NCBI GenBank assembly: GCA_024233305.1
Contig: JACKPV010000026.1
Location: 1-64,000, forward strand
Length of the DNA: 64,000 nucleotides
Direction of reading: 5' to 3'
Source: Verrucomicrobiales bacterium
GTDB lineage: Bacteria > Verrucomicrobiota > Verrucomicrobiia > Limisphaerales > J093
A program made the translations under genes and the position numbers. The notes under the pieces were generated by a model. That model was not told the DNA's origin and did not search any database. It worked only from the letters and a program-made list of their open reading frames with translations. Below, one piece after another: positions 42,427 to 52,336 of this stretch (position 1 is the first letter of the stretch; each line of letters starts with the position of its first letter).

Positions 42427-43473
42427 ATGCTGCACGGGATCTTCACGCCCAACCTGGTGCCGTTTCGGGACGACGGGTCCATTGACGAGACGGAGTTGCG
42501 GCGCCTCGTCAACTGGCTGATCGAGCGGGGGGTCTCGGGGCTTTACCCCAACGGCAGCACCGGCGAGTTCATCCGCCTCAGCTTCGAGGAACGCAAACGG
42601 GTCATCCGCATTGTGGCTGAGGAAAACCGCGGCCGCGTCCCGATCCTCGCCGGCGCGGCGGAATCCAATCTCGCCCTCATCCTGGATGCGTGCCGCACCT
42701 ACGCGGATCTCGGCTGCCAGGCGGTGTCGGTCACCGGCCCCTATTACTACCAGGTCAGTCAGGAGAGCATTGAACATTTCTTCCGGGAACTCGCGCGCCG
42801 CTCGCCCATCGACATCGTCCTGTACAACATCCCGCAGTTCTCGAACGAGATTTCGGTGCCGGTGCTGACCCGCTTGGCCCTGGATTGTCCGCGCATCGTC
42901 GGGGTGAAGGACAGCAGTCGCGATTTCCCCCGCTTCCTGAACACGCTGCATGCGATCAAGCCGCAACGACCGGAGTTCAGCTGCCTGATCGGTTGCGAGG
43001 AGATACTCTACCCGGCACTCGAACTGGGTGGCGACGGCGGGACCATCGCCACGTCCGGCATCGTGCCCGAAGTCATCATGCGGCTTTACCAGGCCTTCCT
43101 GGCGGGGGATCGGGAGACGGCGCGGCGCATCCAGTTCCAGTTGCTCGATCTCATCAACGCGATGCTCTTCGGGACGAATTTTCCCGAGGGTTTTCGTGCC
43201 GGGTTGTCCCTGCGCGGATTCCGGCTCGGGACCAGTCGTCAGCTGCTTTCGCCGCGGGAAAACTCCGATCTCGAAGCGATCCGCGGACGCATCGCCTGTC
43301 TCCTCGCCGACTGCGGTTATGCCGAGGCGGCGGCGGCCTGCCGGCGACCCACGGGGGGCGCCCCCGATGCGGCAACGGCGCCTGCCACGCCCTTCGCCGG
43401 AGCGGAGACCCGCCAACGGCTGAATCCCGAGGAAATCGTCCGGGGCGTGTTGGGCCGCTTGCGTGGGGGATGA
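42427..43473 (+). CDS. DapA/N-acetylneuraminate-lyase family class I aldolase
   Basis: A 348-residue TIM-barrel enzyme of the dihydrodipicolinate synthase family. Schiff-base lysine K161 (VGVKDSS), tyrosine Y133 (LYNIPQ), and the substrate-binding loop NGSTGEFIRLS (GSTGE in place of the GTTGE of DapA) are all present. Family members act on pyruvate plus an aldehyde; the specificity (lysine pathway, sialic acid or sugar-acid catabolism) cannot be fixed from motifs. It is about 50 residues longer than typical, with an Ala/Pro-rich tail (about 320-348). It is convergent with the DegT gene and not in an obvious lys operon. Confidence 0.88.
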   Translation: MLHGIFTPNLVPFRDDGSIDETELRRLVNWLIERGVSGLYPNGSTGEFIRLSFEERKRVIRIVAEENRGRVPILAGAAESNLALILDACRTYADLGCQAVSVTGPYYYQVSQESIEHFFRELARRSPIDIVLYNIPQFSNEISVPVLTRLALDCPRIVGVKDSSRDFPRFLNTLHAIKPQRPEFSCLIGCEEILYPALELGGDGGTIATSGIVPEVIMRLYQAFLAGDRETARRIQFQLLDLINAMLFGTNFPEGFRAGLSLRGFRLGTSRQLLSPRENSDLEAIRGRIACLLADCGYAEAAAACRRPTGGAPDAATAPATPFAGAETRQRLNPEEIVRGVLGRLRGG

Positions 43474-43613
43474 CCCCGCGGTGAGTGGCCCGCTTCGCGG
43501 CTTCGTCGCTTCGGTAGGCCGACGATTCCCGGCGCGACCGTCTTCCGTCGATGCGGGTTCCTGGTCGGTTGGGAGCTTGGTCCGGGCGGTCGCGTCCCAG
43601 GTGGAAGACGGGC

Positions 43614-44855
43614 TCAATCGGCTCGGAGCGCGGGCGCGTTCTGCGCCACTTTTCGAATGGCGGACACCGCCTTCGCCAGGCGTTCCGCACCGGCGAGCAG
43701 GACCGCGTGGGGGATCCAGACCGCGTCCTTGCACACTGCCTCGCAAACCGGACACCGAACGCCGCGATAGTCGATGGCAGCGGAGGCGAGCGGCGCAGTG
43801 ATGCCGTGGGCGGGACCGAGGTGGGCGTTCGCAAACACCCCGTTGCGGTAGAGCGGACGGTACCACCCTTCGGAGACCGGCAACCCTTCCGCTTGGACCG
43901 CCTCGATGAACCGTGCGCGCGGCAGCCCCAGTTCCTGCTCGTCCGCCCGGAAGATGAACATGTGATAGCTGCGACGGGTCATCTCCGGGGCCGGCGCCAG
44001 GAGGCGGATGCCCGGCAGATCCCGGAGGCCGGCTTCCAGCACCTGTGCATTCGCCTCCCGCCGGGCCACCTGCTCCGGCAGACGTCCCAGTTGCGCGAGC
44101 AGAACCGCCGCCTGGAACTCGGTCATTCGCAAATTGCTGCCCAGATAATCGTGGTCGTACCACGCGGAGCCCTTGCGTCGGCCGCAGTGGGTGTAGCTGC
44201 GGCAGAGGTCGGCGAGTTCCTCGTCATCGGTGACCATGACGCCGCCTTCGCCGGCGGTGAGGTTTTTCGACACCTGAAAGCTGAACGTGCCGCAACGCCC
44301 GAGGGTGCCCGCGCCCCGCCCCTGCCATTGGCTGCCCCAGGCGTGCGCCGCATCCTCGACCACTGCCAGCCGATGCCGCGTGGCGAGCGTGTTCAGGCGT
44401 GCCATGTCCGCCATGCGACCAGCGACATGCACCGGGATGATCGCACGCGTTCGGGGCGTGATCTTCCGCGCCACGTCGTCCGGATCGAGACAGAGCGTGT
44501 CGGGCTGGATATCGGCGAACACGGGCACGGCCCCGACGGTCACCACCGCGCTGGCAGTGGCAATGAAGGTGTACGGGGGAACGATCACCTCATCGCCTTC
44601 CACCACGCCTACTCCCCGCAGGGCCATTTCGATGGCGGTTGTGCCGTTCGTGCAGGTCACCGCGAACCGGCTTCCCTGGAAAGCCGCGTAGGCCGCCTCG
44701 AACGCCCGCACCTTTTCGCCGAACCACCACTTGCCCGAATCAAGCACCTCGAGCAGGAGCCGGCGTTCCGATTCGTCGTGCACCGGCCAGCGGGGCCACT
44801 CGAAATCGCAGGCCCGTGGCCCGCCCAGCAATGCCGGTCGATCCTTGGACTCCAT
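43614..44855 (-). CDS. DegT/DnrJ/EryC1/StrS family PLP aminotransferase
   Basis: A 413-residue PLP-dependent enzyme, family of sugar aminotransferases and dehydratases. Landmarks are KWWFGEKVRAFE, TCTNGTTAIEMALRGVGV, IVPPYTFIATASAV, VEDAAHAWGS, and the PLP lysine in SFQVSKNLTAGEGG, followed by GSNLRMTEFQAAVL. ATG 44855 is preferred because GAGG lies five bases upstream and the ATG follows the MBL gene stop by 7 bp; ATG 44873 is also in frame. The two genes form an operon. A substrate such as a nucleotide-linked keto-sugar is likely but unproven. Confidence 0.9.
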   Translation of the reverse strand: MESKDRPALLGGPRACDFEWPRWPVHDESERRLLLEVLDSGKWWFGEKVRAFEAAYAAFQGSRFAVTCTNGTTAIEMALRGVGVVEGDEVIVPPYTFIATASAVVTVGAVPVFADIQPDTLCLDPDDVARKITPRTRAIIPVHVAGRMADMARLNTLATRHRLAVVEDAAHAWGSQWQGRGAGTLGRCGTFSFQVSKNLTAGEGGVMVTDDEELADLCRSYTHCGRRKGSAWYDHDYLGSNLRMTEFQAAVLLAQLGRLPEQVARREANAQVLEAGLRDLPGIRLLAPAPEMTRRSYHMFIFRADEQELGLPRARFIEAVQAEGLPVSEGWYRPLYRNGVFANAHLGPAHGITAPLASAAIDYRGVRCPVCEAVCKDAVWIPHAVLLAGAERLAKAVSAIRKVAQNAPALRAD

Positions 44856-44862
44856 ACGCGCC

Positions 44863-45615
44863 TCACTGAGCATACCAATCGCGCAACCGCACCTCGACCC
44901 CGGCATCGTCGCCGACCAACGCCTTGAACCGCGCCAGGTCGCTGCCGCGGTAATGGTAGGGATAGACGATCCCGGGTCGAAACGCCCGCACAGCATCGGC
45001 CGCCTGCTCGACCGTCATCGTGTAGGGCAGGTTCATGCAGACGAATGCCACGTCCACGTCCTTCAACGCGCGCATCTCCGGGATGTCCTCCGTGTCGCCG
45101 CTGAGGTAGAGCCGTTTTCCGCCCAGTTCGACCAGAAAGCCGACCCCCCGGCCGCGCGCATGATAGCGCAGCCGTTCGGGCGTCGTGTTGTAGGCCGCCA
45201 CCGCGGTCAGCTTCACCCCGGACACCACGGTGGTTTTTCCCATGTCCAGCGGGATGGCCTGCGACTTCAACCCCTCCGGCAGCTGCTCGATCACCGCGCC
45301 GGGGCCCACGATTCGCGTGGTGTCCGGGGCCACGGCTTCGAGCGTGGGACCGTGCAGATGGTCGCCGTGGATGTCCGTCACGAGGACCAGGGTGGGGACC
45401 GGAAAATCCCTGAACTTCTCCCCCCCACCGACCGGATCGACATAGATGATCTCCTCGCCGTAGCCGATCACGAGCGTCGCGTGCTGGACCGGATGGAGGA
45501 GAATCTCTCCTGCGGCGGCCGGGATGCGGTCCCCGGTGAGATCGGCGGCGACGGCCGCCGCGCCGAAGGCCGCCAGGCCCGCGGCGATTCCGAAGGTATC
45601 GAACAGAAAACGCAT
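44863..45615 (-). CDS. Exported MBL-fold metal-dependent hydrolase (UlaG-like)
   Basis: A 250-residue metallo-beta-lactamase-fold protein with a signal peptide (GIAAGLAAFGAAAVA). Metal ligands are visible as TDIHGDHLHG, SGDTEDIPEM and the late histidine region YPYHYRGSDL. It resembles UlaG/L-ascorbate-6-phosphate lactonase-like hydrolases more than class B beta-lactamases. First gene of a two-gene operon with the DegT aminotransferase. The physiological substrate is unknown. Confidence 0.86.
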   Translation of the reverse strand: MRFLFDTFGIAAGLAAFGAAAVAADLTGDRIPAAAGEILLHPVQHATLVIGYGEEIIYVDPVGGGEKFRDFPVPTLVLVTDIHGDHLHGPTLEAVAPDTTRIVGPGAVIEQLPEGLKSQAIPLDMGKTTVVSGVKLTAVAAYNTTPERLRYHARGRGVGFLVELGGKRLYLSGDTEDIPEMRALKDVDVAFVCMNLPYTMTVEQAADAVRAFRPGIVYPYHYRGSDLARFKALVGDDAGVEVRLRDWYAQ

Positions 45616-45711
45616 GCCGGAGCATGGGGCGTGCGGGGTGGGATTTCAAATCCGTTCAACCCGGTAAGAAAACCGCTCCCCGCCCGTGTGATCGCCTGCT
45701 ACGCTGCCGGG

Positions 45712-46515
45712 GTGTTGATTCTCTTCATTGGAGACATTGTGGGCCAACCCGGCCGGCGGGCCGTCAAGGAGCTGCTGCCGCGCCTGCGTCGGGAGTTGGG
45801 CCCCCACTTGGTCATCGCCAATGGGGAGAACATGGCCGGAGGTTCCGGCATCACCGGCGGCACTGCCGCGGAGATCTTCAACGCGGGGGTGGATCTGATC
45901 ACCAGCGGCGACCACATCTGGGATCAGAAGGAGGTCAACGCCCTGCTGACCGCCGATCCGCGCGTGCTGCGCCCCTTGAACTACCCCGCTGGCGCTCCGG
46001 GCGAGGGTTCGACCGTCGTGCACGTGGCCGGGCAGTCGGACGTCGCGGTGATCAATCTTCAGGGACGCGTTTTCATGCCGCCGTTGGACTGTCCATTTCA
46101 GGCCGTTGAACGGGAACTGGCCCGGCTCCGGACCCTGGCCCGGGTGATCTTCATCGATTTTCACGCCGAGGCCACCTCGGAGAAGATCGCGCTGGCCCGG
46201 ATGGTTGACGGGCAGGTGTCCGCTGTGGTCGGCACGCATACGCATGTCCAGACCGCCGACGAACAGATCCTGCCGGACGGCACGGCCTACCTGACCGACG
46301 CCGGGTTCACCGGTCCGCACGAGGGGGTCATCGGCCGGCGGCACGAGCCGGTGATCCAGCGGTTTCGCACCGGGCTGCCGCAGCGGTTTGAAGTCGCCTC
46401 CCGCCAGGTGCGATTGCAGGGCGCGCTGATCGAGATCGACGGCGCCACCGGTCGGGCGCTTGCGATTCAGCGAATCTCGGAACCGCTCGAGCATCTGCCG
46501 ACCACCGACAGCTGA
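45712..46515 (+). CDS. YmdB-type metallophosphoesterase (TIGR00282 family)
   Basis: A 267-residue calcineurin-like phosphoesterase with all metal-site motifs of the YmdB family: LFIGDIVGQPGRRAV, VIANGENMAGGSGITG, ITSGDHIWDQKEV, IDFHAEATSEKIAL and VVGTHTHVQTADEQILP, ending with GFTGPHEGVIG. In Bacillus, YmdB hydrolyses 2',3'-cyclic nucleotides and influences biofilm and RNA turnover. GTG 45712 is chosen because the protein starts directly at the first beta strand; a TACGCT -10-like box ends six bases upstream. It lies 49 bp before xseA on the same strand. Confidence 0.92.
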   Translation: MLILFIGDIVGQPGRRAVKELLPRLRRELGPHLVIANGENMAGGSGITGGTAAEIFNAGVDLITSGDHIWDQKEVNALLTADPRVLRPLNYPAGAPGEGSTVVHVAGQSDVAVINLQGRVFMPPLDCPFQAVERELARLRTLARVIFIDFHAEATSEKIALARMVDGQVSAVVGTHTHVQTADEQILPDGTAYLTDAGFTGPHEGVIGRRHEPVIQRFRTGLPQRFEVASRQVRLQGALIEIDGATGRALAIQRISEPLEHLPTTDS

Positions 46516-46564
46516 CGCTTTGACAGAACCGCCTGAACGCCGCCTGTTTCCTGACCTCGACCGC

Positions 46565-48016
46565 ATGTCACGTCGCCGCCAGTCGCAGTGGGATTTTGGT
46601 GAACTCTTCGCCGGGTCGGAGCTGCGCCGGGTTCTGACCGTGAGCGAGTTGAACAGCCGCGTGCGCCGGCTGCTCGAGGGCCAGATCGGTTCCGTCTGGG
46701 TTGCGGGGGAAATCTCGAACCTGCGGCAGCAGTCCTCGGGCCATGGCTACTTCACCTTGAAGGACGCCGCCGCCCAGCTCAGCTGCGTCCTGTTCCGCGG
46801 TGAAGCCCGCGCCTCGCGGCATTTGCTTGAGGACGGTCGCAGCGTCCTGCTGCACGGGGACCTGACGGTCTACGAACCGCGCGGGCAATACCAGTTGCGC
46901 GTCACCGAAATCGAACTGAAGGGTGTCGGAGCCCTGCAACTGGCCTTCGAGAAGCTCAAGCAAAAGCTCGACGCGGAGGGGGTGTTTGATCCGGGACGCA
47001 AACGGACGCTCCCTGCGTATCCCGCGCGGCTCGGTGTGGTTACTTCTCCGACCGGCGCCGCCCTGCGCGATGTGCTGCACGTGCTGCGACGGCGGTTTCC
47101 GGCGCTCGAAATCGTCCTGGCTGCCGCCCGGGTCCAGGGAGGGAGCGCGGCGGGCGAAGTTGCCGCCGGGATCGAGCGTCTGAACCGGTGGTCCGCGTTG
47201 CAGCCGCCCGGCGCGGGGCTGGACCTCATCCTGACCACGCGGGGAGGCGGCAGTCTGGAGGATCTGTGGCCCTTCAACGAGGAGATCGTGGCCCGGGCGA
47301 TCCACGCCTCGGCGTTGCCGGTCGTTTCCGCGGTGGGGCACGAAATCGACTTCACGATCAGTGACTTCGTGGCGGACGTTCGCGCGGCCACGCCGAGCGC
47401 CGCGGCGGAGATCATCACCGAACATCTGGTGGTGGCGCGACAGTTCGTCACGGAAGCATCCGTCCGGCTCCCGGTGCTGGCGGGCGAGGTCATCGGGACG
47501 CGACGGGCCGAACTGGAGTCGCTGAAATCCCGGCTCGAACGGGTCCACCCGCTGCGGCAGATACAGCTCCAAAGCCAGCGGCTCGATGATTTGCAATCGT
47601 CTTTGCAGCGGATGGCTCGTTCGATCTGGCGGGAACGGGCTTCCGAAGGCGTGGCCCTGTTCGCCGCCTGGCAGCGCTTGCGTCCCGCCCCACGCCTGGG
47701 GCGCGAGCGGGATAGGCTGGCCCATCTGCGCCAGGAACTCACCAGCCGCGCGCGGGACTGCTGGCGCAGCGAACAAACCCGCATCGCCGGTCTGGCCGAG
47801 CGCCTGCGTCTCCTGTCACCGACCCACACGCTCGCCCGCGGCTACTCGATCACCCAGGACGCCCAAACCGGCCGCATCATCCGTTCCACCAAAGACACCC
47901 GTCCGGGGCAACCCCTCGAAACCCGCGTCGCCGACGGCGCCTTCCGCAGCGTGGTCGAACACCGGTTGCCCGGACCGGGGCAGGAGGACGTGCAGGAAAA
48001 GCCCCTGACCACCTGA
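46565..48016 (+). CDS. xseA: Exodeoxyribonuclease VII large subunit
   Basis: Catalytic subunit of the single-strand-specific bidirectional exonuclease. 483 residues: N-terminal OB-fold (VLTVSELNSRVRRLLEGQIG, VAGEISNLRQQSSGHGYFTL, SCVLFRGEA), the catalytic core (PARLGVVTSPTGAALRDVLH, LILTTRGGGSLEDLWPFNEE, PVVSAVGHEIDFTISDFVAD, RAATPSAAAEI) and a long coiled-coil then a C-terminal segment (PTHTLARGYSIT). An in-frame TTG at 46520, five bases after ymdB, would add 15 residues. The small subunit xseB is not adjacent. A palindromic repeat starts six bases after the stop. Confidence 0.95.
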   Translation: MSRRRQSQWDFGELFAGSELRRVLTVSELNSRVRRLLEGQIGSVWVAGEISNLRQQSSGHGYFTLKDAAAQLSCVLFRGEARASRHLLEDGRSVLLHGDLTVYEPRGQYQLRVTEIELKGVGALQLAFEKLKQKLDAEGVFDPGRKRTLPAYPARLGVVTSPTGAALRDVLHVLRRRFPALEIVLAAARVQGGSAAGEVAAGIERLNRWSALQPPGAGLDLILTTRGGGSLEDLWPFNEEIVARAIHASALPVVSAVGHEIDFTISDFVADVRAATPSAAAEIITEHLVVARQFVTEASVRLPVLAGEVIGTRRAELESLKSRLERVHPLRQIQLQSQRLDDLQSSLQRMARSIWRERASEGVALFAAWQRLRPAPRLGRERDRLAHLRQELTSRARDCWRSEQTRIAGLAERLRLLSPTHTLARGYSITQDAQTGRIIRSTKDTRPGQPLETRVADGAFRSVVEHRLPGPGQEDVQEKPLTT

Positions 48017-48022
48017 GCCGTA

Positions 48023-48203
48023 ACGATTCAGTTGATGGACGGCGGATGGGCACCGATGGCACGGATGGAGCGCGGCGATGCCGCGATGGCGGGCAGGGCG
48101 GCGGGGATCATTGAAAGGCGGGTCCAAAGCCGCGGCGGACCACCTCGGTTGCCCCCATTTTCCGTGCCCATCCGAGCCCATCCGTGGTGGAGCTGTCTAC
48201 ATG
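48023..48203 (-). repeat. Dispersed palindromic repeat, copy C
   Basis: Begins ACGATTCAGTTGATGGAC and continues GGCGGATGGGCAC ... GCGGCGATGCCGCGATGGCG ... CCGTGCCCATCCGAGCCCAT, aligning with copy D and with the reverse complement of copy B. It starts six bases after the xseA stop codon and borders the left side of the candidate defence locus. Confidence 0.83.
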
Positions 48204-48283
48204 AACAAGGCGGAGCCTTCGCAGTCCCACTCCAAAGCACCGCCTGCCGCTGCAGGTCCGGCGGGCGACCTGACCACTTTCAA

Positions 48284-51200
48284 TCATCCCTCTTCGTCCA
48301 TTGACGCAAGCATCTGGCGGGAAACCTCCGCCTCATGGATCTCGGAACGCGCAATGGCCTCGTAGAATGATCGCAGCGTGGGATCACTCGCGTAGCGATT
48401 GGCCAGCGCGCGCGCGCACTCCAGGATGTAACGCTGTTCGGGATCGACCTCCCCGTTCGTGAAGCCGCGAACACCGCCGCACGCCGAGTTCTGGAGGAGC
48501 CTGCTGATCTGCTCCACGACTCCGAATTCCTGACCTCGAACCATGAACCGCCGAACGATCTCCGGATGATCGAAGACGAGCTTCGACCCTGGTGCAGCGC
48601 CCATTTCGGCCGCCCGCAGGAGATCCCTTCCCCCGACACAGCCGTCGATCAGATCCCGAAGGAGGTCCGGGGTGCGGGCGTCCGCCGAGAAGATCAGCAG
48701 ACGAACCAGTCCCAGCCTCGGGGACGATGGACCCGGATCGGTCACGACCTTCGCCCACTGGGTTTGGATCTCATCAGCCAGGGACTTCTCGTCGCCCATC
48801 GGCCCCAGCCTCAAGCCTCCGCCGGGGGAATCCGCGCAGAGCATCCCCAACCCGAGCCCGTTGCCGGCGTCGACCAGCCGCCGCAAGTGCGTGTAGAGCA
48901 GCCACGGGAAGGTTGCCGCAAGCACGGGAAGATGTCGTTCCATCTCGACCAGCCTGTCGATCGCGTAAGCCCCGAGGTTTTCCAGGCACAGGGCCACACT
49001 TTCTGCGTTCAACCTCGTCCCGTGCCGCTCAACCAACCACCCGAGCGCGCGGAGGATCTGTTGGCCACTAGCCCGTCCCACCGGCTTGAGCCGCGAGAGC
49101 ACTTCCAGAGCCAGAGTGGAGCCCTTCACCAGATGGAGCCCGGTCGTTCTCGCGAGCTGGCACACGATGGCCTCCTCCGCCCGATCGGCGCAACGGAGCA
49201 GGGTTCGCCGTTCGGGGTCAGAAAGCTCACCGGATCGATGGCACTTCACTCCCAAACTCAGAATGAGCGAACAGACCTGCCCCTCGCGTCCATGCCTGGA
49301 AAGGGAGTCCAACGCGTTGGAGTAAGCCCGGGGTGCCTCGTTGGCTGCCTGACTCAGGACGGGGCCAAGCCAGTGATCCAGCGAGGACTCGTTGGTTTCG
49401 ACCATCTCGTCGAGCAAGTCAGCACACCAGCGGGGCGAGATGGCGGCTACGGAACGAAGGAGCGATGCCGGCAGCAGAGTCGCCTGAGCCGGAGTCAAGG
49501 CGGCCACCTGCTCGCGCAGAAAGCGACAGAACTGTCCCGCGTCCGGGTATCGCTCGACCGCTTCACGGGCGACAGCATCGCTGAATGCCTCCCATTGCCT
49601 TTCCGCCTCCGTGACACCAACGTTGAGGTCCGAACCCGACCGGACATCCAACTCGTCAGTAGGCCAGGAAGTCAGCAAGCGGGCGACGCGCAGGCCGAAA
49701 TCGTCCGGGATCCTGGCGTGAGTCCGGCGGCATTCGGCAACCAGTGATGGATCCGGGTCAGCTTCGATACACCGCCATAGCCTTCGCCGAAGCCGAATCA
49801 ACAAGCTGGGCGAGTTCTTGTGCAGCTCAATGGCCGTCTCGATCACCCGCAAGGCGGCCAGACGCTCGGCCCGCCAAGCCTCCTGTTCCTGCTCGGTGAC
49901 CTTGCGACCGAAGCGCCCGCAACAGGGCATGATCGCCTCCTCCACGGCGGGGATCACCGCGTGGGCCAGAGCTAACTGTCCCGCGCCGAAGAACCGCTCG
50001 ACCAAGCCCAGCGCGGCTTGTCGAAGCGGACGGACACGGTCCAAGGCAACCGGCAGCGAGGAGAAGTGGACCGTTCGTCCCGCCGACCAGTGACGCTCCA
50101 CTTCCCGGCAGAAGAACGGTTTCAGCAGGGCGCTGAGTATCCAGGGTTCCCGCTGCAACCGCTCGATTGCGCCAGGTTCGAGAAGCCTGACCGAGAGCCA
50201 GTCGATGACCGATTGCGACGCACTCAGGGGTTTATCGAACTCGAAGGTCGCGGCGGCGGCGATGGCTCCGATGCCGTTCGCATCGCCGGGGCGATTCTCC
50301 GGCAGCTCCTCGGAATCCAACGACCACAGGATTTCCAGGGCAGCCGCGGCGTAGTCTGGATGCCACACCACCAGAGGTCCCAGTAATCGCGGCAGAGCAC
50401 GCGATACGGCAGCCCGGGAGGAATCCGGCGCTTTGGCCGGCTGCCCGGTGCCCCCGGCGTCCGGATCCGCCATCATGGACATCGCCAGTCGAGCCAGTTC
50501 GAGGGTGTTCTCTGGCAGAAACAAGGCAACCGACGCCCATTCGCCCAAAAGTGCTTCGCGGTCCTCCTGCTCCCGCACCGGCTGCTGCTGAACGTCCAAG
50601 CCGTCCAGGAAACCCAGGGCATTCCCGGCATCGCCGAAGGGAAATCGGAGCTTCGGCTCCCAGGTGGCGGCCCTGAACCGCTGCAAAAAGGACTTCCAGA
50701 CCGGCTGGAACAGCGGGGCTCTCGTCCGCATGCGGGTCCGCGTCGCCCAATCCGCCTGGGCGAGATTGCGCATGAGTGACGGGAACTCCCTGGCAGGCAG
50801 ACGAGCGATGATTTCGCGGTGCAGGCGCGAGGGTCGCCCGGAGAAATCAAGGCAGGCATCCAGCAGAACCGCATCGGCAAACAGGTCCGGGTAAAGCCGG
50901 ATTCCCTCGCGATTCTCGACGACCAACCCGGCTGCCTGCAGCGCGTCGATGTCCTCGGCGATGTCGAGGGCGGAACAACCCAGCACCCCGGCGGCCAGAT
51001 CGACGAGCCGGTCTTCTCGCGGGGCCGGAGTGACCAAGGAAAGGAACTGGATCAGCCGCCCCACACGCTCCTTGCGGTCGCTTGGGATCGACCGAAGGAA
51101 CTCGTCCCTGAACCCCTTGAAGACGCGCTCGCGAAAGGCCGTTTCATCGGTCACGGTCTCGGGCAACCGTCCGTGGTTGAGCAGATCGGCGCCCAGAACG

Positions 51201-52336
51201 ACCAGCAGCGGACACCGGTCCGCCAGGGCCGCCAAGCGCGGCGCGTGCCGGCGTTGCTTCGGCTCCAGAGTCTCCTCTGCAAGTCGCACGAGATTCTCCT
51301 GGCTCCACGCTGGAAGGCGAAGCGACTCGATCTCCACCTCTGCGAATCCACCCCGGTAAAGGGCCGATTTGATGACCTCGGCCGCCTGGGGGCGCGTGGC
51401 AACCAACAGCCTCGCATCTTCGCGGGTTGTCGCCCGGGCGACTTCCTCGATGACTGCATCCAAGCGGTGACCATCGTCCAGGACCAGGAGGGTGTTCCCG
51501 CCCCGGGCGATCCGGTCGGCCGCCTCCTCGCTCAGGCCACGACGGTTGAGAGTCAGGAACTTCACGTCGACCTTGGGCGACGCCTCCTCAAGACGCCGGG
51601 CGAGTTCGAGCAGCAGGCGACTTTTGCCCTGTCCGCCGGCGGCGCTGAGGACCATCGCTCCGCGTCCAGTTCGCCGGGCGAAGGTCTCCAAGGCTGCCAG
51701 GAGGTCTGTCCCGGCCACCAAAGGAGCGCGATGATGAAAGGCGCCGCGACCTGGAGCGAGTTCGGGAGAGAAGAGGTCCTGCCACGAAAGCAGCGGGGTA
51801 TCGCCCCAGACGAACAAACGTTTGACCCAACTCGGGTTGAAGCGATGGCGGTGGAGCAGTTGGATACCGCTCTCGACCGGTTCGAGCCGCTGGACCTCTG
51901 AGGTCAGGCGCGCGTCATTCCAGTGGAACCACCGGGGATTCGCTTGAAGGAGATCCTGGGCTTCCGCGCTCAGAGAGCAACTGGTGAGCAGCACGAACTG
52001 GTCGGCCCGAGGCCAGCCCGCTTCCGCCAGCTTCATTGCCTCGTCGACCTGCTGCGGGCCGAACTTCGCGACGTTCTTGCACTGGAAGATCCAGACCTCT
52101 CCGCCTTCCACCTCGGCGCGGATGTCCCCGCCTCTTTGCGCCACGCCGGATTGGAGTCGGCCAGCGTTGAGGATGCGGCGGCGCACCACGCGGCCCCCTC
52201 GTTCGCAGAGGACGGTCGGATTCAAGTTCAGCAGGTTGGTGCAGAACTCCTCAAAGCCGGCGTCGTCCATCAGGGAATGAAACGGCAACGCAGCGCTTCT
52301 GAAATCCTCAGCCTTGGGTTGAGGCGCTCTGCGCAT
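48284..52336 (-). CDS. Mrr-like nuclease fused to STAND-type NTPase (candidate anti-phage effector)
   Basis: A 1350-residue protein. Residues about 22-110 form an Mrr-like PD-(D/E)XK nuclease: AGFEEFCTNLL helix, GGDIRAE with D71 and FQCKN with Q85/K87. Around 227-330 lies a P-loop NTPase: Walker A AAGGQGKS (232-239), Walker B NTLLVLDDGHR (DD 287-288) and a sensor-like LLVATRP, followed by a winged-helix-like part (LVDLAAGVLGCSALDIAEDI). The remaining roughly 800 residues are helical and unassigned, probably the recognition region. This nuclease-STAND-sensor order resembles antiviral STAND (Avs-type) proteins, in which target binding activates the nuclease; that role is inferred. The start at 52336 fits a divergent promoter; a later ATG at 52270 begins closer to the nuclease. 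Confidence 0.8.
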   Translation of the reverse strand: MRRAPQPKAEDFRSAALPFHSLMDDAGFEEFCTNLLNLNPTVLCERGGRVVRRRILNAGRLQSGVAQRGGDIRAEVEGGEVWIFQCKNVAKFGPQQVDEAMKLAEAGWPRADQFVLLTSCSLSAEAQDLLQANPRWFHWNDARLTSEVQRLEPVESGIQLLHRHRFNPSWVKRLFVWGDTPLLSWQDLFSPELAPGRGAFHHRAPLVAGTDLLAALETFARRTGRGAMVLSAAGGQGKSRLLLELARRLEEASPKVDVKFLTLNRRGLSEEAADRIARGGNTLLVLDDGHRLDAVIEEVARATTREDARLLVATRPQAAEVIKSALYRGGFAEVEIESLRLPAWSQENLVRLAEETLEPKQRRHAPRLAALADRCPLLVVLGADLLNHGRLPETVTDETAFRERVFKGFRDEFLRSIPSDRKERVGRLIQFLSLVTPAPREDRLVDLAAGVLGCSALDIAEDIDALQAAGLVVENREGIRLYPDLFADAVLLDACLDFSGRPSRLHREIIARLPAREFPSLMRNLAQADWATRTRMRTRAPLFQPVWKSFLQRFRAATWEPKLRFPFGDAGNALGFLDGLDVQQQPVREQEDREALLGEWASVALFLPENTLELARLAMSMMADPDAGGTGQPAKAPDSSRAAVSRALPRLLGPLVVWHPDYAAAALEILWSLDSEELPENRPGDANGIGAIAAAATFEFDKPLSASQSVIDWLSVRLLEPGAIERLQREPWILSALLKPFFCREVERHWSAGRTVHFSSLPVALDRVRPLRQAALGLVERFFGAGQLALAHAVIPAVEEAIMPCCGRFGRKVTEQEQEAWRAERLAALRVIETAIELHKNSPSLLIRLRRRLWRCIEADPDPSLVAECRRTHARIPDDFGLRVARLLTSWPTDELDVRSGSDLNVGVTEAERQWEAFSDAVAREAVERYPDAGQFCRFLREQVAALTPAQATLLPASLLRSVAAISPRWCADLLDEMVETNESSLDHWLGPVLSQAANEAPRAYSNALDSLSRHGREGQVCSLILSLGVKCHRSGELSDPERRTLLRCADRAEEAIVCQLARTTGLHLVKGSTLALEVLSRLKPVGRASGQQILRALGWLVERHGTRLNAESVALCLENLGAYAIDRLVEMERHLPVLAATFPWLLYTHLRRLVDAGNGLGLGMLCADSPGGGLRLGPMGDEKSLADEIQTQWAKVVTDPGPSSPRLGLVRLLIFSADARTPDLLRDLIDGCVGGRDLLRAAEMGAAPGSKLVFDHPEIVRRFMVRGQEFGVVEQISRLLQNSACGGVRGFTNGEVDPEQRYILECARALANRYASDPTLRSFYEAIARSEIHEAEVSRQMLASMDEEG

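Noticed and set aside
45646..45711. Longer ymdB-like protein starting upstream of 45712
   Set aside because: The family begins at the LILFIGDIVG strand; upstream codons overlap the divergent MBL gene and look non-coding.
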